NCBI RefSeq assembly: GCF_963576615.1
Contig: NC_088710.1
Coordinates: forward strand, 5,126,001-5,190,000
Direction of reading: 5' to 3'
Source: Watersipora subatra
Lineage: Eukaryota; Bryozoa; Gymnolaemata; Cheilostomatida; Watersiporidae
Length of the DNA: 64,000 bases
In this document: piece by piece, positions 54,536 to 64,000 of the stretch
Layout: each line of letters begins with the position of its first letter
Position numbering within the stretch: position 1 is the stretch's first letter
Translations under genes and position numbers: made by a program
Notes under the pieces: model-generated
What the model saw: the letters and a program-made list of their open reading frames with translations, nothing else
The model's database searches: none
What the model was told of the DNA's origin: nothing

Positions 54536-56331
54536 ACTAAGTTATCGGAGCGGTTTTCTTTCATAAATATTTTTGTTAGCCTGTGAGGTGTTTAGGCGCT
54601 CATGTTCTGTTCTTTATGTTGCAGAGGGTTAGCATTTGTGTGGACTTGTCTTAAGTACGTCATGGGAGTGTAGTTATTGGAAATGATGACTAACTTCAAT
54701 TGTCTTGGTCGTGTCTGGTACAAGTCTGATATCTTATAAAGTTTTCTGGCATGTCAATTAATGTCTCTTTCTTGATGGGTTACTTCCAAGGGAGGTTTCT
54801 ATGCTGCTAGTAGATGAGTATATGATGATTGTCTTTATTGCTGATCCTCTGATATATTAGGTGTCATATTTGTTGTAATATTGCGTATATTTTCAGTGTT
54901 TAGGCGTTTCTCCATTATGTTATCTGCTTTTGCTAATACTTCTATACAACAGTACAAGTGACTTATTGTAAATGAGTGAATTTTCTAAGATATAGCGAAA
55001 GTTTTTGTCCTATCGTTAAATTGCTAAAAACGGTATGCATCAGTTCACCGGTTAGTTGTGAGTCCAAGAGGTCTCCTATATAAGTTATATACCGAATGCG
55101 ACCAAAATATGGCTTAAACATCAATTTGCTTCTGTTGTTGATAGAGTGACAAATTCGTGACACCGCCATACATAATTTTAGCTACATAATCTAGTGAATT
55201 ATTTAATTACTCACATCGAAAATTAGGCTTGCTCTTGACTCAACTGGACAGCTAAGTTGAGTTTATGGCCTGCTTCTCAACTACATCGGTTAACACACTC
55301 TGGAGCTGGTTCAGTGTTAGTATCAGTCAAGTGAAACATGTATGAGGTCCTGATTTTGTTGTATTAAACTGCACTTTTAAGCGGTAGTGGTAATAAAAGG
55401 CCATGAACAGTTCGTTGAACATTCCAGAAACAAGTTAGCGCTTGTATCATGTTATACCATATCTCAACCTATATTGTCTTTATGCTATATTTTGTGTGCT
55501 CTGAAATTATGAGCTAGATAATATTCATTTATTGTACAATTATTAATAGCTAGACGTGATTGAGCTTGGACATTTTTTCTGCAGTAGTAAGCTTATAGTT
55601 GTTGTGAAGCTTCACAATAATTCAAAGCTGTCAGTGTCCTCACTACAATGCAAAAAGAAACGTTGGTTGCAAAAAATGAAAGTTTTCTGCCTCCGACAAC
55701 CTATTCTGAAAATAATCTGAGAATCCCTGTCAAGATTTGTGTTGCCTACTCACTAGTTGTAAATCACATTGAAACTCTGTATACCTGACCTTATAGCAAA
55801 GTTAATGAGTCGGAAATTGAAAACAGCATTCTCTACTAAACACCATAACTTGCCCACTCACAGACAAATAATACAGCAGAAAATTTCAAAACAGAAAGTT
55901 ATGAAATGATTTAGTGTATTGCATTCTAAAAAACATTTGCATTTTACTTTTCTCTTTGCTGACTTTTTTTCAGGCAACATGCATGTTTGGCCTCAGTAAT
56001 TTAGTTGTTTCAGCAATATTTATAAAAATTGAACGATTTTAGATTAAAAAGCCTCTAGGTTTCCAGATATGTCCCAAAAATTTATTAATGATGTCACAGT
56101 AGTTGAATCTGCTGTTTGGGCAAGAATTTGCATTAAAGAACATCACCAACAATGGCTAGTCAGATGGTAGGGCATCTTGAAAACTAGTTTTCTACTGCAT
56201 GATAAAACTTTCTGCAAATGGCTTTTCACATTGAATGCTTTGTGCTTTGGTATTTTGCTAAAGCATACTTTTTTCGTTGTTTCCTAGTTGTGCATTTTCG
56301 ATTACATTTTGGAAAGAAATTTTAAATATAT

Positions 56332-56660
56332 ACGGTAGACGTGCCTACAACGTAAATAATTCGTTCCGAGAACGTCTACGTTATGCGAACGTTACATTAT
56401 ATGAACAGTAATATACATGTAAATTTATTAATTAATTCCAAAATCACCCTTTCTGGCCCTTCAAACAAGAGCAAGAGAGAAAAAGATACTTTCAAGGCTA
56501 TATATGGAACTCTTGATACTCAAATACGATTTGAGATCTTGCACTGACTGATAGAGACACTTTACGTTATCTGGAATTTCTTTCATATTCTTACATAATA
56601 CAAATCAAAACTTTACATAAATTCGTTGTGCTAAGTAGAATTTACGTTCTTGGCAACGTA
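56332..56660. repeat. family E element, partial copy 2
   Basis: Begins TACGGTAGACGTGCCTACAA, then CGTAAATAATTCGTTCC, and continues colinear with the 42005 copy (ATGAACAGTAATATACATGT). The right terminal repeat was not found. Confidence 0.6.
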
Positions 56661-58270
56661 AACTTAGTGAGTACAGACCGCTTCTCTTTGGGAATGCTTA
56701 CAGTTACAAGTGGCTTTTCTCATTCATTTAGATGACAAAGCTTTATTCATTGTTATTTTTATGCATGCTGGGAAGAGTCAAGCGCTGCTTTGCAGAGAAT
56801 GTGGCGCCCTCTATGAAAACACTGACCAGTGTTAGATGTTACCATGGTTTAAGTTTGACCAGATTATTTAATATTTTGAGGTGAAAAATAACCTGACAAG
56901 AGTCACCTCAAAATGTTTATATTCGCCTGATGATTAACTTTATTCCCTCAACTGCACACTCACTAGTCAGTTGTGTTAAGCTACAAACATTGATTAAAGG
57001 TTGACTTGCAATAAAATTCACATTACAGTTATTAAATTCATTTTAGTTGTTACATTAAATTAAGTTGTTACATTCATTAAACCTTTGAAAGATTTTTTTT
57101 CGATTATATAGTACCTTAATAGGCGATTTTATGTGGCGAACTGTGTTGTACAATTTTTAATTTTTAGCTAAACTACAAAATTCCATTAAAGTGTACAATT
57201 TTATTAATTTTTGACATGGCTCTTGTTTCATTGAGAGTTATCTGAACTATCACATTGTGCAACAATGTCTGCTCTACTTATAGAGAACAATAAGTCTATG
57301 CTTCTATGTGTCAGCATGATCTTTATATCTTATAGACTATTGTTTAGATAAAAAGCTTAGAAAAAATTTTTTTAAATAATTCTCAAGTTGAAAATTTTTT
57401 TATTATGCCATGTATTTTGATTTAGTTCAAGGATAAAATTCATGAAAACTCAAAATTTGAACTCAACCATCAGAAAGACTAATTTTCACTAGCTGATTAA
57501 TTTTCTTAGCAACTGATTCAAATGACTAGTTTTTCTGCTTCGAATCATTTGTTGGTTTTAAAATATGCTCAGGTATTTAGAAAACGTTTTTACTTGTGTT
57601 ATAAATTTACCTTACATTTGGGACTGACAAACTAATAGTTTTTTGGCATTGTTATCGGTTACTTTTGCCTCGTAGTTGTTTATCTTTTATCAAACTCCAT
57701 TGCACACACATAAACACGTAGGACAGATGTATTTATTCTTCTGTCACCACAACCTTTTATTGTAATTCTTAATTTATGCTAAAAATGAAAGCCCATGTGT
57801 ATTAAGTCTTTCCCACTAAAGATCGTCTGGACCTGTAAAAATGGTTTAATAATTCATAACTTTTTGAATTTGTATGGTAATTTCCTTTTATAAATTTACG
57901 GCTTTAAACGTCTGTTAGTTGTTTACAATTATTATTGGTTACCATTCCTTGTCTCTGTTTATTTTTAGCTTCCTGAAACATACTAAGTACACCTAAATAT
58001 GTTACTATGATATTTCGTTTCTTCTGTATTCACAGTTTTTTATTACCACCGAGTAATGCGGTTATATTCAAACAGTACACATACCAAGATGCAAAATGCC
58101 ATTGTACTGCGAGCATTACGATTATGTTGAGTGAATGCATTATAGATACATGAAAGGGAGATATGTATATAGAGAGAAGGTTAAGACAAACTCACAGGGC
58201 GGCGACGGGTATTTCTGCTAGTAGCCTCTATAGTTATCATCAAGTATTAGTGAAGCATTTTTTTCATATT
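56661..58270. other. intergenic, nothing recognised
   Basis: 1.6 kb, very AT-rich. Only a short fragment (56996-57040, AAGGTTGACTTGCAATAAAA) related to the arm of the foldback element at 28674 was noticed. Confidence 0.4.
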
Positions 58271-58546
58271 TACCGTAAAACCTCTAATTAAACGCTATGT
58301 TGCTCTATTTTTCAACCCTTCCTCTATGGTGGCGGTAAATTGGAGGCGGCGTTCAAATAGAGGCTGGCGGTCTATTTTTCAAATAGCTCGTCAGAATTTT
58401 CGCAAGATGAATTCAGCCCTATTATGTGTGAAACGAATGTCGCCTACATTCTGTTCTCTTTTTCCGGTGGGCCGATATTAAACATTTTGAATGCAATAAG
58501 TCTGCTAACTTACCTCTAACTTGTCAAATATCTTTTAATAAATATT

Positions 58547-59573
58547 TAGAGATGCCCCGATTCTAAATTCACCAGCTGATTCAGATACCGATCCGATATA
58601 CCGATCCTAATTGAAAAATAATCCGATTCAGATACCGATTCAGATCTTTTGTGTTGCATAGATAGTAGCTCATTTTATTATGCAAATACAAACATAATGC
58701 AAAGAAAACATGAATATTATTGTATTTATTTGTTTGCATTTATGGAAAAAAATATATACATATTCACATACTGACATACCGTGCATGTAGTAACAAAACA
58801 GTCCATGTTTCTTGTAATTTGTAAATAAAGGGAATTACTGTTAGTGGTACAGTTCTATCTGTGATAACGAAGTCCCTCTTCTATTGTTGGATGAACTGCT
58901 GTGCCTGTACAAGTTTAGAGCAAATCAATGTTTCTTTTAAAAACCGTTAGTGATCCAATTATCTCAGTAAGACGTCTCTTTTCTTCCATCATTATCAATG
59001 TAGCCGAGCGTACTGAAGGGGGATTCCCTTGCAACAGATGTTGGGGGACAGGCTACATACCGATACGCCACTGGGGTTACCGTCTTTTGTACAATACAAA
59101 CGATCCATTGTATCGTCAGGATCAAGAGAGTGATGGATAACTTTATGCGTCGACTGTTTAAATTACTTTCGTAATGCTAGTAAATAGAAATATTACACTG
59201 CGTTCTTGTTTCCCACTTTTGTTATCTTGTTCGTGATTGCTTGCAATAAAACCTATCGCTGTAATTGGGAAATACCACACTTTTTGTTTACGTTCTGGCT
59301 AAAAAGTTTCCTCCGCTGTGTTGATCAGGCTATAGACATGAAATAAATTGTGTGGCAGGCCTGAAAGTCATTAAGTAAAAGTAAGAAGCTTACAGCTGAT
59401 GATTTTTTATTAGTATAGCAGGCTAAAATACAGTTTTCTGCTAAATGGTTGATCTGTAAAAAGTATCGGAAGGTTCAGATTTTTTAAGAAAAGATCGGCC
59501 GATACTGATTCAGATACTTGACACTCATATCGGCACCGATACCGATTCCCTTACCAAAATCGAGGCAACTCTA
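58547..59573. mobile_element. hAT-like non-autonomous element nested in family A copy 3
   Basis: Left end TAGAGATGCCCCGATTCTAA; the right end, inverted, reads TAGAGTTGCCTCGATTTT. Both ends continue into repeated ACCGAT and GATTCAGATAC blocks. The flanks TAAATATT and TAAGTATG agree at 6 of 8 positions, consistent with an aged 8-bp target duplication. Copies 1 and 2 of family A read straight through this point, which defines the insertion site. No transposase frame, so it is non-autonomous. Confidence 0.85.
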
Positions 59574-60015
59574 TAAGTATGCATCAAGAAACCGAGAAAT
59601 ATCTCTAGCAGTTGATATCTATTGCTTGCAATTGACCTGCGATGATATTATAGCCTGTGTCTTTGTTGGCATTTTCAATTTTTATTTCATTTTCATGTTG
59701 AAGACATATTTTAATTTTATATCTACATGTATATTTAACAATCTTATACAAAAGCTCATTGCACTCACTGATATGTTTGCTACAGTTTGCAGCCAAAACT
59801 AGCTTTTTGTGTGCAATAGAAGTGGAGTTATGAGCATCGATCCATTGTAAGCCGTGTTAAAATAGCTGCAAAGTGCTATTAAATAACATGCTATGAATCT
59901 GAATATTTATAAGTTATGCAACAATAATCTATCAAATGATACAAATATATATTCATGAACAAGTGACATAAACGAACCACACGTATATTACATGCAGAAA
60001 CAAAAATTAACGTTT

Positions 60016-60267
60016 TTAAAAGAAAAAAATATTTCCATTGCTTGTTCGAATAGCTGCGTTCTGATTGTTGCTTTCGATGGAACGAACATCTTCTAGTTGT
60101 CCAATACCTTCCACAATATCTTCTGGCTTCAATTCTTCTTCTGCACTTCTGAACCAGTCGATATTAGTGTCCAAACAGTTTTTCGGCAGAGAAAAACTTT
60201 CACATGCTGCATTTAGCACCGATGCAGTGCTAATAGTTTGCTCGCCAAATGTATAACCTTTAGTCAA
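60016..60267 (-). pseudogene. transposon protein C-terminal fragment in family A copy 3
   Basis: An open minus-strand frame of 83 codons. Residues of note: CLDTNIDWFRSAEEELKPED, then DIVEGIGQLED and SIESNNQNAA. Copies 1 and 2 have a TAG where this copy has the Trp codon of IDW. Shared amino-acid pattern in three diverged copies indicates a real ancestral protein, probably the acidic C-terminal tail of a pogo/Tigger-type transposase (inference). No DDE catalytic core is visible here. Confidence 0.6.
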
Positions 60268-61283
60268 AAACTTTGACCGGTTTTTATATGCATGTCCTCC
60301 GAAATATTAGGATCGCGTTAAACAAGGAACTACTAATAGTCTGAGATATTTAATAGTTATTTCTATGGCATTGCTTTCCAAGTTCCATCTACCACTGTAA
60401 ATTTAAATTGTTTTTTATATATGTAGGCTACTTTGAAGTAGAAAGACCGCGTTAAACAGAGAGCTACTACTAGCCTGAGACCGTTATTGAGATTATTGCT
60501 ACGGCGTTGCTTTCAAAGTATTAAAGAAAAAAAACGAAAAGCTTTGGAATCGGACAACAAGAGAATTAACTGTTATTGATATAAATGATTCATTACTAAT
60601 ACGATTTTGTGGACACTTTTCTACTGATCAGTTGATATTATGTGCTCAAAAAGATCAAATAATATCAAAGTGGCGGTCAAATGGAGGTGACGTTCAATTG
60701 GAGAGGGGCGGTGTATTTTTCAACCCTTCTCTCAGGGTGGCGGTCAATTGGAGGTGGCGTTCAAATAGAGGTGGCATTCAATTAGAGGTTTTACAGTATC
60801 TGTTATTTATCTTTTCCATGATGACACACTGAATTAACTACTGTAAATATGCTCAGTGTTTAAAAAGTGGTACCTACATAGGAGTCATCAGACATGCATA
60901 GCTGATCTGAACCAAGCTAAATATTGTGTGTTTATTTTTACAGTGTGAATTCGTGTCAAAGTTTTGTCTATCAAATGATTCATTTTACCCAGAATGCTCT
61001 GTAATTACATGCATTTATTTAAGCTCAGTTTTGCTAAGGTTGCTAACCCGTCACTAGCTTTGTTTTTAGCCTATCTGAGATGTTAACATTCCCCGCCTTG
61101 TTTGTAACTGGTTTGTTAACTAACTGAAAATAACTTGTTTGTTCAAGATGGTGAACATTATTAAGTCCCTAAAGGGCCTCTTCAGTCTAATTTTGGTTTT
61201 GTTGAAATTTATTTTTCTATTAGAGTCTCAAAGCTGACAGTAGCCGAATAATCTCCATCATTCCTAATACAATTTCCTTGTAG

Positions 61284-61321
61284 ATATTCATTGGGACAAA
61301 GCTGAAGTCAACGGTAGATAT
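61284..61321 (+). other. 5' UTR part of the EPT1-like first coding exon
   Basis: Follows an acceptor tttccttgtag at 61283, so the transcript has an upstream leader exon. The frame upstream of the ATG is also open back to the acceptor (IHWDKAEVNGRY), so an N-terminal extension from an earlier exon is possible, though family members start close to this ATG. Confidence 0.55.
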
Positions 61322-61372
61322 ATGGGGCGATATTTAGACAAAGATCTCCTCCGTGGATTTGATTCATACAAG
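61322..61372 (+). CDS. SELENOI: EPT1-like coding exon 1
   Basis: ATG at 61322, donor TACAAG|GTCTGT at 61373. 17 codons, phase 0. Confidence 0.83.
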
Positions 61373-62160
61373 GTCTGTTTTGTACTATTACACTTGCTGT
61401 TTAAAGCGTCTATACACTATGCGTCATAGATTATAGATTACACACTAGATTATAGACAATAAGCTATAGATAAGAACAGTTTATAGACTATCAGGTATAG
61501 GTTATATATATTATAGGTTTTTAATTTTAGATTATAGTAGTGTTCAACAATGGTAAATTAATCTTGCTGTGACAATTTTTTTCATTTTCTTTTTATCGAC
61601 AAGCTTTAGTGTAAGATATTTTTTGCTGCCTTCTTGCTGTCTTAGCTTTAAAATAGACAACCTATATACTTACACGTGCTTCTCTTATGGAGAAGTATTC
61701 TTAATCATCGATCAAGATTTGTATGCGATATTTATGAAGAGTGTATAACATGCTAAGAATATCATAGTGTATAACATGCTATGAATATCATAGTGTATAA
61801 CATGCTAAGAATATCATATCACAGTGTACAACATGCTAAGAATATCATATCATAGTGTATAACACGCTAAGAATATCATATCATAGTGTATAACACGCTA
61901 AGAATATCATATCACAGTGTACAACATGCTAAGAATATCATATCATAGTGTATAAGACGCTAAGAATATCATATCACAGTGTACAGCATGCTAAGAATAT
62001 CATATCATAGTGTATAACATGCTAAGAATATCGTATCATAGTGTACAACATGCAAAGAATATCTTCTCATAATACTGTATAAATATTTTAGTATAGCTCT
62101 CTGGACACAAGCCCTTTCTCCAACTATGTTATGCACCCTTTCTGGAACTGGTTTCTCAAG
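61322..62160 (+). CDS. SELENOI: EPT1/SELENOI-type ethanolaminephosphotransferase, first two coding exons, partial
   Basis: Membrane CDP-alcohol phosphotransferase. It transfers phosphoethanolamine from CDP-ethanolamine to diacylglycerol or alkyl-acylglycerol, the last step of the Kennedy pathway, in Golgi/ER membranes. Exons 61322-61372 (17 codons) and 62092-62160 (23 codons), both phase 0, encode MGRYLDKDLLRGFDSYK and then YSSLDTSPFSNYVMHPFWNW followed by FLK. The spacing from start to GFDxYKYS and the NYVMHPFWN motif match the N-terminus of the SELENOI/EPT1 family. CEPT1/CHPT1 have a different start. The next exon, expected to contain the W-x-APNLIT segment, was not found before the window end. 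The catalytic CDP-alcohol phosphotransferase motif, the membrane segments and any selenocysteine near the C-terminus lie outside. Confidence 0.85.
61737..62065. repeat. 30-bp minisatellite in EPT1-like intron 1
   Basis: About ten copies of a unit near AGTGTATAACATGCTAAGAA plus TATCATATCAT. Alternating variants (TATAACA, TACAACA, TATAACAC) form a higher-order pattern. It ends about 25 bp before the acceptor of coding exon 2. Confidence 0.95.
62092..62160 (+). CDS. SELENOI: EPT1-like coding exon 2
   Basis: Acceptor aaatattttag at 62091, donor CTCAAG|GTATGT at 62161. 23 codons with SNYVMHPFWNW. Confidence 0.87.
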
Positions 62161-62333
62161 GTATGTATTTGTTTTTAGTCTTATATTCGGTCCTTTAATT
62201 GGTATATTTATTTATAGACAGCATTTGCTGGGACTCTATCTAGAACAGCTTTCAAAAAATAGATTCCAGTAGTTCTAATGTAGAAATTGAAGTCTAGACC
62301 AGAGGATTCAGCTTTCAGTCATTGGTGAAAATG

Positions 62334-63502
62334 TACCGTCAAACATGGATAACTCGCCCACGGATAGCTCGAACACATGGTTAACTCGAACGGTTTCTTT
62401 GGTCCGTTCCCACGTAATGATAAATTGCTATAGATAACTCGAACTCAACACTGTTAACTCGAACTGTTTTTTGCCCAACGACTACCGAAACGGTTGTTAT
62501 CGCTTTAGAAAATCACTTTATTCCAAGCCATGGAGGTAAACCTCAACTTTTCGTAATTCATAAGTGTCGTTATTACCACCATCGGCAAAATATTTTTGTC
62601 AACGACTTTTCGAAAGGTTTGGTGAAATTTGATTTATACCAAACATCCGCTTAGCGATCGCCCTTCGGAAGCAAGGAAAGTGGTATTCGTTAAGAGCAAC
62701 ACTCCGAGGCAGTTCACTTAAAAGTTTTACGAGGTTTTACGGTACATTGTATATCACTCTATCACTCACACTTTTTGAATGGATACTTATTGAACAAACA
62801 TGTATTCTGTGTTTAGGTCAAATGATGAATAGTTTTTCGACGTTGATTCCGTGTTGAATCAACGTCGGAATGTTGAATGTTTAAAACGTCTTAAAAATTG
62901 TAATTAAACGTATACGTTGTCTTAGTAAAAAAAACTATTCATCGTTTGACCTAAACACAGAATACCTGTGTACATTCAATAAGTATCCATTCAAAAAGCG
63001 TGAGGGATATATAATGTACCGTAAAACCTCGTAAAACTTTTAATTGAACTGCCTCGGAGTGTTGCTCTTAACGAATCCCAGGTAAAGTAAGGTAATCTTT
63101 GCATAAACTTCAAGAAAAATCGGCAAAATTGATCGTGAGTAAAATGCTCTAAAGAAAAAGATGTCTTTTCTTTTGAGCATTTCAAAAATGATCAAGTTTT
63201 GCCAATGTAAATCTAAAAAACGTCCTGGCAATAACATCACCTCAAACAACAAACCAATCTCAAGTGATAGAAAAATCTCTATACTTTTTAATAAAAATTT
63301 TTTAAACTTTACATTAGAAGCATTTAATTTGAAACAAGCCATTTGTGCTTTTGATTTATATTATAGTTTGTATATGTACATGTATCTACTAATAAATAAG
63401 TAAATACATGGACTTGTGACAGTGCTCTGATAACTTGAACGCTCTGATAATTCGAACACTTGCTCGGTCCCGTGAAGTTCGAGTTATCCATGTTTGACTG
63501 TA
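62334..63502. mobile_element. TA-flanked TIR element, family B, copy 2, with nested foldback
   Basis: Left end TACCGTCAAACATGGATAAC, right end inverted to TACAGTCAAACATGGATAAC; they differ at one or two bases, so the terminal repeats are well kept. Many GATAACTCG/CGAGTTA motifs lie near the ends. TA ends and these motifs are typical of pogo/Tigger-like elements (inference). A foldback insertion at 62685-63076 splits it. It lies in the second intron of the EPT1-like gene. Confidence 0.82.
62685..63076. mobile_element. 392-bp foldback element nested in family B copy 2
   Basis: Arms of about 150 bp are inverted copies. The left arm begins ATTCGTTAAGAGCAACACTC and ends near TTTAGGTCAAATGATGAATA. 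The right arm starts near TATTCATCGTTTGACCTAAA and ends GAGTGTTGCTCTTAACGAAT. The ~85-bp centre has its own palindrome, CGACGTTGATTC/GAATCAACGTCG. The arms include TACCGTAAAACCTCGTAAAA, resembling the family A terminus. Confidence 0.88.
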
Positions 63503-63804
63503 TTTTAATAACCACTTAGCTGCATGGCGATATATTAAAGTCTAATACCTTCCATGGTAATAGTAATTTGTAAATACCTGCTTTTTGTTTGGACACAGAA
63601 CAACGCCTTTGTAAACCAGTCTCTGGTTACTCTCCATTGCTATAGTAAACTTGTTAACTATTTAATAGTTATATAATATTATTTACTTGTGATTGTTTGT
63701 TATGTTATAAACTTGCGCGACAGAAATCTGCTCATGCGTCGGTGTGAATTATAAGCAAATTGAACTTCATAACTGTTACTGCCTTTGTTGACTTGTACGT
63801 GCAG

Positions 63805-64000
63805 GTTAAGTCCAGCATGACTGCGGGTTAAGTCCAGCATGACTGCGGGTTAAGTCCAGCATGACTGCGGGTTAAGTCCAGCATGACTGCGGGTTAAGTC
63901 CAGCATGACTGCGGGTTAAGTCCAGCATGACTGCGGGTTAAGTCCAGCATGACTGCGGGTTAAGTCCAGCATGACTGCGGGTTAAGTCCAGCATGACTGC
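63805..64000. repeat. 22-bp minisatellite, runs off the window
   Basis: Nine nearly identical units of GTTAAGTCCAGCATGACTGC plus GG. No variation seen between units, so expansion is recent. The array continues past the right edge. Confidence 0.98.

Larger units (their letters stand above)
52135..56331. other. intergenic, no supported gene
   Basis: 4.2 kb. Contains a hairpin (53271-53309) and a GC- and purine-rich patch at 54270-54535, ending in a GAGA run. The open frame at 52133-52438 (101 codons, begins at a TTG) has no recognisable family. Rest blank. Confidence 0.45.
58271..60798. mobile_element. TIR transposon, family A, copy 3, split by a hAT-like insertion
   Basis: Ends TACCGTAAAACCTCTAATTA and CAATTAGAGGTTTTACAGTA. 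Removing the 1027-bp insertion (58547-59573) leaves about 1.5 kb, close to copy 1 (1466 bp). It shares the GGCGTTCAAATAGAGG subterminal repeats, the AAACAAGGAACTACTAATAG segments and the longest surviving minus-strand coding remnant. Confidence 0.88.

Noticed and set aside
61322..64000. Selenocysteine codon or SECIS element of the EPT1/SELENOI-like gene
   Set aside because: The C-terminus and 3' UTR, where these would be, lie outside the window.

Overview
This window looks like a stretch of an AT-rich invertebrate nuclear genome. It has spliced genes with GT-AG introns, long introns, tRNA-derived SINEs, DNA transposons, minisatellites and one dead LTR retrotransposon. Gene content and repeat style fit a lophotrochozoan-type animal (mollusc, bryozoan or similar), but the phylum is inference and cannot be settled here. 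The raw open reading frames are mostly noise. The real genes were found by joining exons whose splice sites, phases and protein alignments agree.

Region 1 (1-24907, minus strand): the 5' part of an ERG-type (KCNH2/6/7 family) voltage-gated potassium channel gene. Five coding exons (24907-24832, 18159-17929, 15359-15228, 10711-10376, 1062-848) join in phase into exactly 330 codons. They carry the N-cap, the eag/PAS domain and the variable cytoplasmic linker. The gene runs off the left edge just before the membrane domain. Its introns hold a 16-bp minisatellite, a 28-bp minisatellite, SINE copies, foldback elements, two TA-flanked or TTA-flanked MITEs and several near-perfect hairpins.

Region 2 (24908-37942): no host gene recognised. 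It contains a ~1.4 kb TIR element (26497-27907), a foldback element (28674-29560), a TIR element broken at its right end (30370-30936), a degenerate Gypsy-type pol relic (30937-32788), and a ~1.17 kb hAT-like element (36291-37458) with a BED zinc-finger reading frame on the minus strand.

Region 3 (37943-51278, plus strand): a complete four-exon DPH1 gene (diphthamide biosynthesis, 399 codons). Its introns are packed with tRNA-derived SINEs and nested DNA transposons.

Region 4 (51279-64000): intergenic repeats, then the first coding exons (61322-61372, 62092-62160) of an EPT1/SELENOI-type ethanolaminephosphotransferase on the plus strand. The window ends inside a 22-bp minisatellite in its third intron.

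The most unusual structure is the transposon layer. A TA-flanked family with TIR TACYGTAAAACC has three copies (38905-40370, 47637-48974, 58271-60798) sharing a decayed minus-strand coding segment. One copy sits inside another TIR element and one is itself split by a hAT-like insertion. A second TA-flanked family (62334-63502) has been invaded by a 392-bp foldback element. The three host genes have unrelated functions (membrane excitability, translation factor modification, phospholipid synthesis), and nothing suggests that they act together.
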